In this document: in pieces, positions 16,710 to 26,207 of the stretch
Position numbering within the stretch: position 1 is the stretch's first letter
Layout: each line of letters opens with the position of its first letter
Assembly: GCF_004923315.1 (NCBI RefSeq)
Contig: NZ_CP039650.1
Coordinates: 1,253,501-1,317,500, forward strand
Source: Azospirillum sp. TSA2s
GTDB taxonomy: Bacteria; Pseudomonadota; Alphaproteobacteria; Azospirillales; Azospirillaceae
Length of the DNA: 64,000 nt
Direction of reading: 5' to 3'
Translations under genes and position numbers: made by a program
Notes under the pieces: model-generated
What the model was told of the DNA's origin: nothing
Database searches by the model: none
What the model saw: only the letters and a program-made list of their open reading frames with translations

Positions 16710-17459
16710 TTGAGCCTGGACGACCTGCGCAGCCCCGACCGTACAGCAACCGGCCGCACCGCACCCGCCCCGACCGCCGGCGGGCAGGGTGGGGCCAAGC
16801 CCGCCCCGGTTCACGCCCTGGCGGAGCCGCCGGCGGTTCTGCGGGCGCACCGTCGGCGCGACACCCGTCCGGTCAGCCGGGTCTACAGCCGCTTCGTCTC
16901 GGCCATGAAGTTCGTGCTGCCGGCGGCGGCGCTGGCGATGGTGGCTCTGCTGGCCGCCTGGCCGTCGCTGAACAGCCCGCCGACGCCGCGCGTCTCCGCC
17001 GACGCCGGGCAGAGCGAGATGCTGAAGCCGCGCTATTTCAGCCTGGACGAACACAACCAGCCCTTCTCGCTGGTGGCGGCCAAGGCCGACAAGTCGGCTG
17101 ACCAGCCCGACATCGTCCTGCTGGACGAACCGCAGGCGGAGATGACCGAGAGCACCGGCACCTGGGTGACGATGCGCTCCGACAAGGGCTGGTACAACCA
17201 GAGCACCGGCATCCTGCTGATGCGCGGCAACGTCCATGTCCTGCGCGACGACGGCAACGAGTTCACCACCAGCGAGGCCGAGGCCGACATCCGCAAGGGC
17301 AACGCCTGGGGCGAGCAGGCGGTGACCGGCCAGGGTCCGCAGGGCGAGATCAACGCCAAGGGCTTCCGCATGACGGACCGCGGCAAGAACGTCGTCTTCC
17401 TCAACCAGTCGAAGGCCGAGGTCCAGGCCGCCGAGCGCCCCGGGAGCAAGAAGCCGTGA
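16710..17459 (+). CDS. lptC: LPS export system protein LptC
   Basis: The bitopic inner-membrane component that passes lipopolysaccharide from LptBFG to LptA. The 249-residue product has a polar N-terminal tail of roughly 65 residues rich in Pro/Ala, one membrane segment (KFVLPAAALAMVALLAAW) and a periplasmic beta-jellyroll of the LptC/OstA type. The tail is longer than in E. coli LptC (191 residues in total). I chose TTG 16710 because GGAGG lies nine bases upstream; the in-frame GTG/ATG-like alternatives at 16632 overlap kdsD. Its stop overlaps the GTG start of lptA by four bases (GTGA), indicating translational coupling. Confidence 0.85.
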   Translation: MSLDDLRSPDRTATGRTAPAPTAGGQGGAKPAPVHALAEPPAVLRAHRRRDTRPVSRVYSRFVSAMKFVLPAAALAMVALLAAWPSLNSPPTPRVSADAGQSEMLKPRYFSLDEHNQPFSLVAAKADKSADQPDIVLLDEPQAEMTESTGTWVTMRSDKGWYNQSTGILLMRGNVHVLRDDGNEFTTSEAEADIRKGNAWGEQAVTGQGPQGEINAKGFRMTDRGKNVVFLNQSKAEVQAAERPGSKKP

Positions 17460-18324
17460 CGTCCAAACGGTCGCCATTCCGTACCGTCTTGACCCTGTCG
17501 GCCATCCTGGCCGGCGGGTTTTTCTCTTTCGTACCTCTGGTTCCGGGGCATGCCTTCGCCCAGGGGCTGCCCGGCATGGGCGGCAAGCAGCCGGTGGAGA
17601 TCAACGCCGATCAGGCGATCGAATGGCACCAGGACGTCCGCGCCTATGTGGCGCGCGGCAACGCGTCGGCCAAGCGCAACGACTCGACCGTCTTCGCCGA
17701 CGTGCTGACCGCCTATTACCGCGAGGTGCCCGGCAAGGGGAACGAGGTGTTCCAGCTGGTGGCCGACGGCAATGTCCGCATCGTCAGCCCGACCCAGCAG
17801 GTGTTCGGCGACCATGCCGTCTATGACGTCGACAAGCAGGTGGCCGTCGTCACCGGCAAGGACCTGAAGCTGGTCACCACCAAGGACGTGGTCACCGCCC
17901 GCGACAGCCTGGAATATTACGAGGCGCAGGACCTGACCGTGGCGCGCGGCGACGCGGTGGCGGTGCGTGGCAACGACCGGCTGCGCGCCGACGTGCTGAT
18001 CGGCCGGCTGAAGAAGATGCCGGACGGCACCACCCAGATGGAGCGGATCGACGGTTCCGGCAACATCGTCGTCACCACGCCCACCGACGTGGCGCTGGCC
18101 GACAAGCTGGTCTATTCCGTCGCCGACAACGTCGCGGTGCTGATGGGCAACGTCAGGATCACCCGCGGCGACAACCAGCTGAACGGCGAAGCCGCCGAGA
18201 TGAACATGAACACCAAGATCAACCGCGTCATCGCCGGCCGCGATGCCGGCGGCCGGGTCAGCGGCCTGCTGATTCCCGGCGAAAAAAATGAGGGCGGCAA
18301 GAGCGCCGCCGCGGGCAAGAAGCC

Positions 18325-18328
<4 letters not shown>
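17456..18328 (+). CDS. lptA: LPS transport periplasmic protein LptA
   Basis: A 290-residue OstA/LptA-fold protein that forms the periplasmic bridge carrying LPS from LptC to LptD. A signal peptide is seen in the first 36 residues (hydrophobic stretch LTLSAILAGGFFSFV, cleavage likely after AFA). The mature part repeats the beta-jellyroll pattern with INADQAIEW, YVARGNASAKRNDSTVFAD and VLMGNVRITRGDNQLNGEAA. It is longer than E. coli LptA (185 residues), with one extra domain-like stretch, and it ends in a Lys-rich tail. The start is GTG inside the lptC stop; the stop overlaps lptB in the same way. Confidence 0.88.
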
Positions 18329-19116
<788 letters not shown>

Positions 19117-19149
19117 CCCTCCGTTCCCACTGGTCCCGGTTCCACAGCC

Positions 19150-20766
19150 ATGGCGCTTGCTCAACGTCTCGACCTTCGACAAGCCCAGACACTGGTGATG
19201 ACGCCGCAGCTGCAGCAGGCCATCAAGCTGCTGCAGCTGTCGAACATCGAACTGTCGGACTTCGTCGACCGCGAGATTGAGCAGAACCCGCTGCTGGAGC
19301 GCGACAGCGGCCCGAGCGACGGCGGCAGCGACCCCGTCGGCGACGGTGCCGGCGGCGAGGCGCCGGGCGGGCTGGACGGCCCCGGCGGCATGGAGGCGAA
19401 CGGCCTCAGCGTCGACGGGCTGAACGGACGCGACGACGGGCCGGCGCTGGCGCCGACCGACGGGCGCACCCGCGACACCGTGGAGATGACCTCGTCGGAC
19501 ACGATGGCCTCGTCGTCGGAGGCGCCGCTCGACACCGATTTCGAGAATGTCTATGGCGACGACCGCTTTTCCGACGGCTCGGACGGCGGCAGCGAGGTCT
19601 ACGGCTCCTATGGCGAGCGCGGCGGCCGCAGCGGCTTCGACGATGACGACAGCAACCTCGAAGCGACGCTGACCAGCGAAAAGAACCTGCGCGACCATCT
19701 GACCGAACAGCTGAAGATCGACCTGCCCGACCTCGGCGACCAGCTGATCGGGCTGGCCCTGATCGACATGCTGGACGAGGCCGGCTGGCTGGTCGGCTTC
19801 GACGCCCAGGCGATGGCCGAACAGCTGGGCTGCGGCGTGGAGCGGGTGGAGCGGGTGCTGGCCGCCTGCCAGCGCTTCGACCCGCCCGGCATCTTCGCCC
19901 GTTCGCTGAAGGAATGTCTGGCGATCCAGCTGCGCGAGAAGAACCGGCTCGACCCGGCGATGGCGGCGCTGCTCGACAATCTGGAGCTTCTGGCCGCGCG
20001 CAACCTGCCGGCGATCATGAAGGTCTGCGGCGTCGATGCCGAGGACGTCGCCGACATGGTCGTCGACATCCGCAAGCTGAACCCGAAGCCGGCGCTGGCC
20101 TTCGACCACACGCCGGCCCAGCTGGTCACCCCCGATATCCTGATGCGCGCCAATCCCGGCGGCGGCTGGCTGATCGACCTGAACCCGGACACGCTGCCGC
20201 GGGTGCTGGTCAACCACCGCTATTTCGCCCGCATCTCCGACAGCGCCCGCAACAAGGCCGACAAGGAATACATCTCCGAACGCTTCCAGTCGGCGAACTG
20301 GCTGGTGAAGTCGCTGCATCAGCGCGCCACCACTATTTTGAAGGTGGCGAGCGAGATCATCCGCCAGCAGGATGCGTTCTTCATCCATGGCGTCTCGCAC
20401 CTGCGACCGCTGATCCTGCGTGACATCGCAGAGGCCATCGGCATGCATGAGAGCACCGTCAGCCGCGTCACCACCAACAAGTTCATGGCGACGCCGCGTG
20501 GCGTCTTCGAGCTGAAATACTTCTTCACCTCCGCCATCCAGGGTGCGGACGGCCAGGCTTCCCATTCCGCGGAAGCGGTTCGGCACCGCATCAAGACCAT
20601 GATCGATGCGGAAAAGCCGGAAGACGTGCTGTCCGACGACAAACTGGTGGAGATTCTCCGTGCAGAAGGGATCGACATTGCGCGGCGGACGGTCGCGAAG
20701 TATCGTGAAGCTATGAAAATACCGTCATCGGTGCAGCGACGACGTGCCAAGATGTCACGCATGTAG
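19150..20766 (+). CDS. rpoN: RNA polymerase sigma-54 factor
   Basis: Directs polymerase to -24/-12 promoters of nitrogen fixation, nitrogen assimilation and motility genes. The 538 residues show the Gln/Leu-rich region I (LVMTPQLQQAIKLLQLSNIE, 17-36), an unusually long acidic, Gly/Asp-rich region II (about 50-180), the core-binding domain, the HTH segment (HESTVSRVTTNKFMATPRG) and the RpoN box ARRTVAKYRE at 511-520 near the C-terminus. Region II is longer than in E. coli RpoN (477 in total). It is positioned between the lpt genes and hpf-ptsN, the conserved order in proteobacteria, and it may share transcripts with both sides. Confidence 0.97.
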   Translation: MALAQRLDLRQAQTLVMTPQLQQAIKLLQLSNIELSDFVDREIEQNPLLERDSGPSDGGSDPVGDGAGGEAPGGLDGPGGMEANGLSVDGLNGRDDGPALAPTDGRTRDTVEMTSSDTMASSSEAPLDTDFENVYGDDRFSDGSDGGSEVYGSYGERGGRSGFDDDDSNLEATLTSEKNLRDHLTEQLKIDLPDLGDQLIGLALIDMLDEAGWLVGFDAQAMAEQLGCGVERVERVLAACQRFDPPGIFARSLKECLAIQLREKNRLDPAMAALLDNLELLAARNLPAIMKVCGVDAEDVADMVVDIRKLNPKPALAFDHTPAQLVTPDILMRANPGGGWLIDLNPDTLPRVLVNHRYFARISDSARNKADKEYISERFQSANWLVKSLHQRATTILKVASEIIRQQDAFFIHGVSHLRPLILRDIAEAIGMHESTVSRVTTNKFMATPRGVFELKYFFTSAIQGADGQASHSAEAVRHRIKTMIDAEKPEDVLSDDKLVEILRAEGIDIARRTVAKYREAMKIPSSVQRRRAKMSRM

Positions 20767-20918
20767 GCGGGTCGGGCGGGGGAGGGCTCGATTGACAGTC
20801 CGGTGACCCTTGCTTATCGTCCCGGCCCGCAAGCGGCGGACCAGCATCTTCGAACCCGGCATCTTAGAACGTCGTGTCTACACCGTCCCCAGCGGACCAA
20901 TATTGGAAACGTTCCACC

Positions 20919-21509
20919 ATGCAACTCTCCGTCAAAGGCAAGCAGCTCGATGTGGGCGACGCTCTGCGCACCCATGTGGCCGATAGCCTGAACGCCGTGG
21001 TCGGCAAGTACTTCGACAAGCCGATCGAGGCGAATGTCGTCCTGACCAAGGACGCGCATCTCTACAAGGCCGATATCCAGGTCCATGTGGGCCGCGGCAT
21101 CGTCCTGCAGAGTGCCGGCGACGCCACCGAACCCTACCCGGCCTTCGACATCGCCTGCGAGAAGCTGGCCAAGCGCCTGCGCCGCTACAAGCGCCGCCTG
21201 CGCGACCACCACGCCGCCGAGAACGGCGCCGCCGTCCCGGCCAGCTACCGCGTGCTGGAAGCCGAGACCGAGGAGCATCACGACGAGGCCGAGGCTTCCG
21301 CCGACGGCGTCGCCAACCCGATGGTCGTCGCCGAGATGGAGACGAGCATCGCCACGCTTTCGGTCAGCGAGGCGGTGATGCGCCTTGAGCTGGCGCAGGC
21401 CCCCGCCCTGATGTTCCACAACGGTGCGCATGGCCGCCTGAACATGGTCTACCGCCGCGCCGACGGGAACATCGGCTGGGTCGATCCGGCGGAGAAGGCC
21501 GGCGCCTGA
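20919..21509 (+). CDS. hpf: Ribosome hibernation promoting factor, long form
   Basis: Binds and dimerises 70S ribosomes into inactive 100S particles in stationary phase. The N-terminal S30AE domain (1-105) starts MQLSVKGKQLDVGDALRTHV and has the basic helix KLAKRLRRYKRRLRDH. An acidic, Glu/Ala-rich linker is followed by the C-terminal dimerisation domain (about 140-190, with SVSEAVMRLELAQAPALMF and NMVYRRADGNIGWVDP). Length 196 fits the long HPF class, so no separate RMF is needed. Start ATG 20919 has GGAAA ten bases upstream and is preferred over 20874, which would add 15 residues. It lies between rpoN and ptsN. Confidence 0.93.
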   Translation: MQLSVKGKQLDVGDALRTHVADSLNAVVGKYFDKPIEANVVLTKDAHLYKADIQVHVGRGIVLQSAGDATEPYPAFDIACEKLAKRLRRYKRRLRDHHAAENGAAVPASYRVLEAETEEHHDEAEASADGVANPMVVAEMETSIATLSVSEAVMRLELAQAPALMFHNGAHGRLNMVYRRADGNIGWVDPAEKAGA

Positions 21510-21543
21510 CGGCGCCGACCCGTCTCGCTGGTCAAGAAGCGTC

Positions 21544-22002
21544 ATGCTCGACCTCATCTCTCCGCACGCCATCCTCCCGAACCTGAAGGCCGGCAACAAG
21601 AAGCAGGCCCTGCAGGAGATGGCGCGCAAAGCGTCCGAGCTGACCGGTCAGCACGAGCGGGCGATCTTCGACGTGCTTCTGGAGCGCGAAAGGCTGGGCA
21701 CGACCGGCGTGGGCCATGGCATCGCCATCCCGCACGGCAAGCTGTCCAGCCTGGACCGCGTCCATGGCGTCTTCGCCCGCCTGGAGCGGCCCATCGATTT
21801 CGACGCGATCGATGAGCAGCCGGTCGATCTGATCTTCCTCCTCCTCGCCCCGGAGCAGGCGGGAGCCGACCATCTGAAGGCACTCGCCCGCGTCTCGCGC
21901 CTTTTGCGGGACCAGTCCATGTGCGAGAAGCTGCGCGGAGCCGAATCCGGCGACGCGATGTACGCGCTCCTGACCCAGCACGAGCCGACCCCGTCCAACT
22001 GA
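21544..22002 (+). CDS. ptsN: PTS IIA-like nitrogen regulatory protein (EIIA-Ntr)
   Basis: The terminal phosphoacceptor of the nitrogen PTS, which modulates sigma-54-linked metabolism and potassium or carbon responses through its phosphorylation state. The 152-residue PTS EIIA type-2 domain carries the active-site His64 in GHGIAIPHGK. DLIFLLLAPEQAGADHLKAL is the usual beta-strand and following helix. The phosphodonor chain begins with EI-Ntr, encoded by ptsP at 26208-28526 in this window; an HPr/NPr gene is not visible here. It follows hpf by 34 bases and is followed by a terminator at 22033. Confidence 0.95.
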   Translation: MLDLISPHAILPNLKAGNKKQALQEMARKASELTGQHERAIFDVLLERERLGTTGVGHGIAIPHGKLSSLDRVHGVFARLERPIDFDAIDEQPVDLIFLLLAPEQAGADHLKALARVSRLLRDQSMCEKLRGAESGDAMYALLTQHEPTPSN

Positions 22003-22032
22003 CGGGCCGCCGGTGAGGGGCACAGCATGCCG

Positions 22033-22068
22033 AAAGGGCCGCCGCACGTCTGTGCGCGGCCCTTTTTC
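22033..22068 (+). terminator. Rho-independent terminator after ptsN
   Basis: AAAGGGCCGC (22033-22042) pairs with GCGGCCCTTT (22056-22065) around a 13-base loop and continues into a T-rich run. It marks the end of the rpoN-hpf-ptsN segment. Confidence 0.88.
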
Positions 22069-22153
22069 TTTGGCGGCGGATGCGCCAATTGGTGTGGGGC
22101 CGGGTGGGCTGGTACACTTGCTCTGAGCCAGTTTTTTGACGGGAGCCAAGGCC

Positions 22154-22699
22154 ATGGCAGGGGTGTCGCGCAAGCCTTGGATCACGCCGCAGGATTACCT
22201 CGTTGCCGAGCGGGTCGCAGAGGTACGCCACGAATATCTCGACGGCGAGATCTTCGCCATGGTCGGGGAGAGCCGCCGTCACGCGACCATCGTCGGCAAC
22301 CTGTTCGTCGCCCTGCGGCAGGCGGCCCGCGCCCGCGGATGTCATGCCTATGCGAACGATGTGAAGGTCCGGGTCGACGCGGCGAACGCTTTCTACCACC
22401 CCGACCTCGTCGCGACCTGCGCCGGTGGCGACGACGACCCCTATGTCGTCAAGGACCCGGTTCTGGTCGTGGAAGTGCTGTCCGACAGCACCGAAGCCAT
22501 CGACCGCCGCGAGAAGCGGACCAACTACCAGAAGATCCCGTCCCTGCGGGAAATCGTCCTCGTCTCGCAGTCCGAACGTCTGGTCGAGGTCTACCGCCGC
22601 GACGGTAGCGGCTGGACCGTCGATGTCGTGTGCGATGGTCCGGTCATGCTGGCCGCGTTGGACCTCTGTCTGCCGTTGGATGCGGTGTACGAGGATTGA
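22154..22699 (+). CDS. Uma2 family (DUF820) putative restriction endonuclease-fold protein
   Basis: A 181-residue protein of the Uma2 family, a PD-(D/E)XK nuclease-like fold common as solitary genes in cyanobacteria and proteobacteria, with no established role. The core is HEYLDGEIFAMVGESRRH, then VKVRVDAANAFYHPDLVAT (catalytic-type Asp), PVLVVEVLSDSTEAIDRREK (Glu-x-Leu-Ser) and KRTNYQKIPSLREIVLVSQ. The putative active-site residues are therefore all in place. Start ATG 22154 follows GGGAG; an in-frame TTG at 22136 is less likely. It is flanked by the ptsN terminator on the left and a REP-like element on the right, so it is probably an independent unit. Confidence 0.88.
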   Translation: MAGVSRKPWITPQDYLVAERVAEVRHEYLDGEIFAMVGESRRHATIVGNLFVALRQAARARGCHAYANDVKVRVDAANAFYHPDLVATCAGGDDDPYVVKDPVLVVEVLSDSTEAIDRREKRTNYQKIPSLREIVLVSQSERLVEVYRRDGSGWTVDVVCDGPVMLAALDLCLPLDAVYED

Positions 22700-22737
22700 G
22701 AACAATAGGCGCCTTTAAAACCGCATCTCTCTCGGCC

Positions 22738-22819
22738 ATCATCCCCGCGAAGGCGGGGATCCAGGTATCCGGTTCAAGCGCTTGAAACGGCTGGATTCCC
22801 GCATGCGCGGGAATGACGG
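22738..22819. repeat. REP-like palindromic element, copy B
   Basis: ATCCCCGCGAAGGCGGGGAT faces ATTCCCGCATGCGCGGGAAT. The inner part TTGAAACGGCTGGATTCCCG is shared with copy A at 1192-1274. It lies between the convergent Uma2 and ubiG genes and may end transcription in both directions. Confidence 0.75.
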
Positions 22820-22852
22820 TCGAGATGAAGCGGCGTCGGCTTCGGTCGAACC

Positions 22853-23647
22853 TCACCCCCGCTCCGCCCAGCCCATGTAGTTAACGTCCAGATCGCGCGC
22901 ATTCAGCCGGAACTCGTCGCTCAGCGGGTTGTACGTGATGCCGGTCAGGTCGCGTACGCTCAGGCCGTACGTGCGTACGGCGGCGTTCAGTTCGGACGGG
23001 CGCAGGAACTGGCGCCAGTTGTGGGTGCCACGCGGCAGCCAGCGCAGGATGTACTCCGCCCCGACGATGGCCAGCGCGAAGGATTTCGGCGTGCGGTTCA
23101 GCGTCGCCAGGAACAGGACGCCGCCGGGGGCCAGCAGGTCCGACAGCGACTTCAAGAACAGGGGCACGTCGGCGACATGCTCGATCACCTCCATCGCCAG
23201 AACCACGTCGAACTTCTCGCCGCTGGCGGCCAGAGCCTCGGCGGTGGTGGCGCGGTAGTCGACGGTCGTGCCGGTCTCGGCGGCGTGGGTGGCGGCGGTC
23301 TTGATGTTCTTCTCCGACGCATCGACGCCGACCACCGTGGCGCCCATCCGCGCGATCGGCTCGGCCAGCAGGCCGCCGCCGCAGCCGATATCGACCACGC
23401 GCAGGCCCGACAGCGCGTTGGGCGCCAGCGGGTCGCGGCCCAGCCGCTTGCACACCTCATCGCGGATGTAGGTCAGGCGCAGCGGGTTCAACCGGTGCAG
23501 CGGCTTGAACTTTCCGGTCGGATCCCACCATTCGGCGGCGATGGCGGAGAAGCGGGCGACATCCTCCGGGTCCACGGTTCCGCCACCGATTCCACCAGCG
23601 GGGGCGGTTGCGGACGCGTGCGGGAAGGCGGAGGATGAGGCGGTCAT
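22853..23647 (-). CDS. ubiG: Ubiquinone biosynthesis O-methyltransferase
   Basis: A SAM-dependent methyltransferase (264 residues) that performs the two O-methylations of the ubiquinone ring. The SAM pocket is [20 protein letters not shown] with the acidic residue in [10 protein letters not shown], then [19 protein letters not shown]. The stretches [19 protein letters not shown] near the N-terminus and [19 protein letters not shown] near the C-terminus are UbiG signatures. Start ATG 23647 gives a 25-residue Ser/Ala tail before the conserved part; the reading frame stays open far upstream across lysC, but that is an artefact of high G+C. It is divergent from lysC with 183 bp between starts. 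Confidence 0.95.
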   Translation of the reverse strand: MTASSSAFPHASATAPAGGIGGGTVDPEDVARFSAIAAEWWDPTGKFKPLHRLNPLRLTYIRDEVCKRLGRDPLAPNALSGLRVVDIGCGGGLLAEPIARMGATVVGVDASEKNIKTAATHAAETGTTVDYRATTAEALAASGEKFDVVLAMEVIEHVADVPLFLKSLSDLLAPGGVLFLATLNRTPKSFALAIVGAEYILRWLPRGTHNWRQFLRPSELNAAVRTYGLSVRDLTGITYNPLSDEFRLNARDLDVNYMGWAERG

Positions 23648-23830
23648 GGTGAAAATCCGTAAACTGTGAGGCGGGACGGGTGCGGGCAACTTGCCTCGCT
23701 TCCACCGACGGAGTATGGATACGCCGCCCCGCGCCGGCAACGGTGGAGCGGGGGTGCGCTCAGCCGACCCGCATGATCCTGATGGCATGATCCAGATGGC
23801 ATGACCGGGCGGCCAGACATGGTGTGAGGT

Positions 23831-25066
23831 ATGGCGCGGATCGTCCTGAAGTTCGGAGGCACGTCGGTCGGCGACATCGACCGCATCAAGAACGTGGCCC
23901 GGAAGGTCGAGCAAGAGGTGAAGGCGGGGCATCAGGTCGCCGTCGTCGTGTCGGCGATGTCCGGCGTGACCAACCAGCTCGTCAAATACTGCAACGACAT
24001 CGACAAGCTGCACGACGCGCGCGAATATGACGCGGTCGTCGCATCGGGCGAGCAGGTGACCTCCGGTCTCCTGGCCATCGCCCTGCAGTCGCTCGGCATT
24101 CCCGCCCGCTCCTGGGCCGGCTGGCAGGTGCCGATCCGTACCGACGACACGCACGGCAAGGCGCGCATCGTCTCCATCGACACCACCGAGATGGAAAAGT
24201 CCCTGCAGACCGGCGAAGTCGCCGTGGTCGCGGGCTTCCAGGGCGTGTCGGAACAGGGCCGCATCGCCACGCTGGGCCGCGGCGGCTCGGACACCTCGGC
24301 GGTGGCGCTGGCGGCGGCGGTGAAAGCCGACCGCTGCGACATCTACACCGACGTCGACGGCGTCTACACCACCGACCCGCGCATCGTCTCCAAGGCGCGC
24401 AAGCTCGACAAGATCACCTACGAGGAAATGCTGGAGATGGCCTCGCAGGGGGCCAAGGTGCTTCAGACCCGCTCGGTCGAGATGGCGATGAACCACCGCG
24501 TGCGCGTGCAGGTGCTGTCGAGCTTCGAAGCCGCTGCGGGCAGTTCGCTTCCCGGAACCCTGGTTGTTGACGAGGACGAGATCGTGGAAAAGGAAGTTGT
24601 TAGCGGCATCGCCTACAGCCGCGACGAGGCGAAGATCACCCTGGTGGGCGTCGCCGACCAGCCGGGCGTCGCCGCCGCCATCTTCGGTCCGCTGACCGAC
24701 AACGCCGTCAACGTCGACATGATCGTCCAGAACGTGTCGGAAGACGGCAAGTCCACCGACATGACCTTCACCGTCGGCAAGGCGGACATCGCCCGCGCCG
24801 TGAAGGTGCTGGAGGACGCGCAGTCCACCCTGAACTACAAGCGCATCATTTCCGATGCCAACGTGGTCAAGGTGTCGGTCATCGGCGTCGGCATGCGCAG
24901 CCATGCCGGCGTCGCCCAGCGCATGTTCAAGGCGCTGGCCGACAAGGGCATCAACATCCAGGTCATCTCGACCTCGGAGATCAAGATCTCGGTCCTGATC
25001 GCCGAAGAGTATGCGGAGCTGGCGCTGCGCGCCCTGCACACCGCCTACGGCCTGGACGCCGCCTGA
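23831..25066 (+). CDS. lysC: Aspartate kinase
   Basis: Phosphorylates aspartate as the first step toward lysine, threonine and methionine. The 411 residues comprise an amino-acid kinase domain (1-245, with [46 protein letters not shown] and [13 protein letters not shown]) and two C-terminal ACT domains (about 260-400, with [16 protein letters not shown] and [19 protein letters not shown]) that bind feedback inhibitors. The length fits the alpha2beta2-type enzymes of Gram-positive and alphaproteobacteria. Start ATG 23831 gives [12 protein letters not shown]. The next gene starts 54 bases after it on the same strand, so a shared transcript with the flavin oxidoreductase and ptsP is likely. Confidence 0.96.
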   Translation: MARIVLKFGGTSVGDIDRIKNVARKVEQEVKAGHQVAVVVSAMSGVTNQLVKYCNDIDKLHDAREYDAVVASGEQVTSGLLAIALQSLGIPARSWAGWQVPIRTDDTHGKARIVSIDTTEMEKSLQTGEVAVVAGFQGVSEQGRIATLGRGGSDTSAVALAAAVKADRCDIYTDVDGVYTTDPRIVSKARKLDKITYEEMLEMASQGAKVLQTRSVEMAMNHRVRVQVLSSFEAAAGSSLPGTLVVDEDEIVEKEVVSGIAYSRDEAKITLVGVADQPGVAAAIFGPLTDNAVNVDMIVQNVSEDGKSTDMTFTVGKADIARAVKVLEDAQSTLNYKRIISDANVVKVSVIGVGMRSHAGVAQRMFKALADKGINIQVISTSEIKISVLIAEEYAELALRALHTAYGLDAA

Positions 25067-25119
25067 TTGCAGGTGGCGACCCGGTTGCCGGGGACCGCAA
25101 CAGCAGGGGAGGGCCGGCC

Positions 25120-26205
25120 ATGACCGACGCCACATCGTACGCGGCGGCAGCATCGGCCCGGCTCGACCGGCTCTGGAGACGGGGCCGGGAGTTCCTCGGC
25201 ACCCGCACCGCCGTGATGGGTGGAGCCATGAGCTGGGTGTCCGAACGGCATCTGGTCTCCGCCATCTCCAACGCCGGCGGCTTCGGCGTGCTGGCCTGCG
25301 GCTCCATGGCCCCGGACCAGCTGGCGGTGGAGATCGCCGGCACCCGCGCGCTGACCGACAAGCCGTTCGGCGTCAACCTCATCAACATGCACCCGGCGCT
25401 GGACCAGCTGATCGACGTCTGCCGCGAGCAGCGCGTCGGCCATGTGGTCGTCGCCGGCGGCCTGCCGTCCAGCGCCACCCTGCGCCGGATCAAGGATGGC
25501 GGGGCCAAGGCGATGGCCTTCGCGCCGACGCTGACCGCCGGCCGGCGGCTGGCGAAGCACGGCGCCGACGCTTTGGTGATCGAGGGAACCGAGGCCGGCG
25601 GCCATATCGGCCCGGTCTCCACCACCGTGCTGGCCCAGGAAGTCCTGCCCGAGCTGCGCGAGGTGCCGGTGTTCGTCGCCGGCGGCGTCGGCCGGGGCGA
25701 GACGATCCTCTCCTATCTGGAACTGGGGGCGGCCGGCGTGCAGGTCGGCACCCGCTTCGTCTGCGCCACCGAATGCGTGGCCCATCCCAATTTCAAGCAG
25801 GCCTTCATCCGGGCGTCGGCCCGCGACGCCCAGCCGTCGGTGCAGATCGACCCGCGCTTTCCCGTCATCCCGGTGCGCGCGCTGACGAACGAGGCGTCCA
25901 AGCGCTTCATGGAATTCCAGCGCGACGTCATCGCCAGGGTCGATTCCGGCGTCATGAGCCGCGACGAAGGCATGCTGGAGATCGAGCATTTCTGGGCCGG
26001 GGCGCTGCGCCGCGCGGTGATCGAGGGCGACGTGGAGAACGGCTCCCTGATGGCCGGGCAGAGCGTCGGTCTGGTCACCCGCGAACAGCCGGTGGCCGAC
26101 ATCCTGGCCGAATTGATCGCCCAGGCGGAATCGGCACTGGCCCGGCGGACGATGGATGAGGCATCGTTAAGCCTGATGGCGGAGCCGCCCGTGGGAGCGC
26201 TGTAG
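25120..26205 (+). CDS. Nitronate monooxygenase-like FMN oxidoreductase
   Basis: A 361-residue TIM-barrel flavoprotein of the 2-nitropropane dioxygenase/nitronate monooxygenase family. Visible signatures are [20 protein letters not shown] near the N-terminus, [29 protein letters not shown] (with the His placed like the catalytic one) and the FMN phosphate loop [19 protein letters not shown]. The C-terminal part is longer than in fungal enzymes. In alphaproteobacteria this gene commonly lies beside lysC and ptsP. The physiological substrate is unproven; related proteins include quinone reductases and enoyl reductases. It sits between lysC and ptsP, with ptsP starting two bases after its stop. 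Confidence 0.85.
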   Translation: MTDATSYAAAASARLDRLWRRGREFLGTRTAVMGGAMSWVSERHLVSAISNAGGFGVLACGSMAPDQLAVEIAGTRALTDKPFGVNLINMHPALDQLIDVCREQRVGHVVVAGGLPSSATLRRIKDGGAKAMAFAPTLTAGRRLAKHGADALVIEGTEAGGHIGPVSTTVLAQEVLPELREVPVFVAGGVGRGETILSYLELGAAGVQVGTRFVCATECVAHPNFKQAFIRASARDAQPSVQIDPRFPVIPVRALTNEASKRFMEFQRDVIARVDSGVMSRDEGMLEIEHFWAGALRRAVIEGDVENGSLMAGQSVGLVTREQPVADILAELIAQAESALARRTMDEASLSLMAEPPVGAL

Positions 26206-26207
26206 CG

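Noticed and set aside
22853-25153. ubiG as a 766-residue fusion extending across lysC
   Set aside because: The extra 500 residues are the antisense of lysC. ubiG motifs and the expected length fit the start at 23647.
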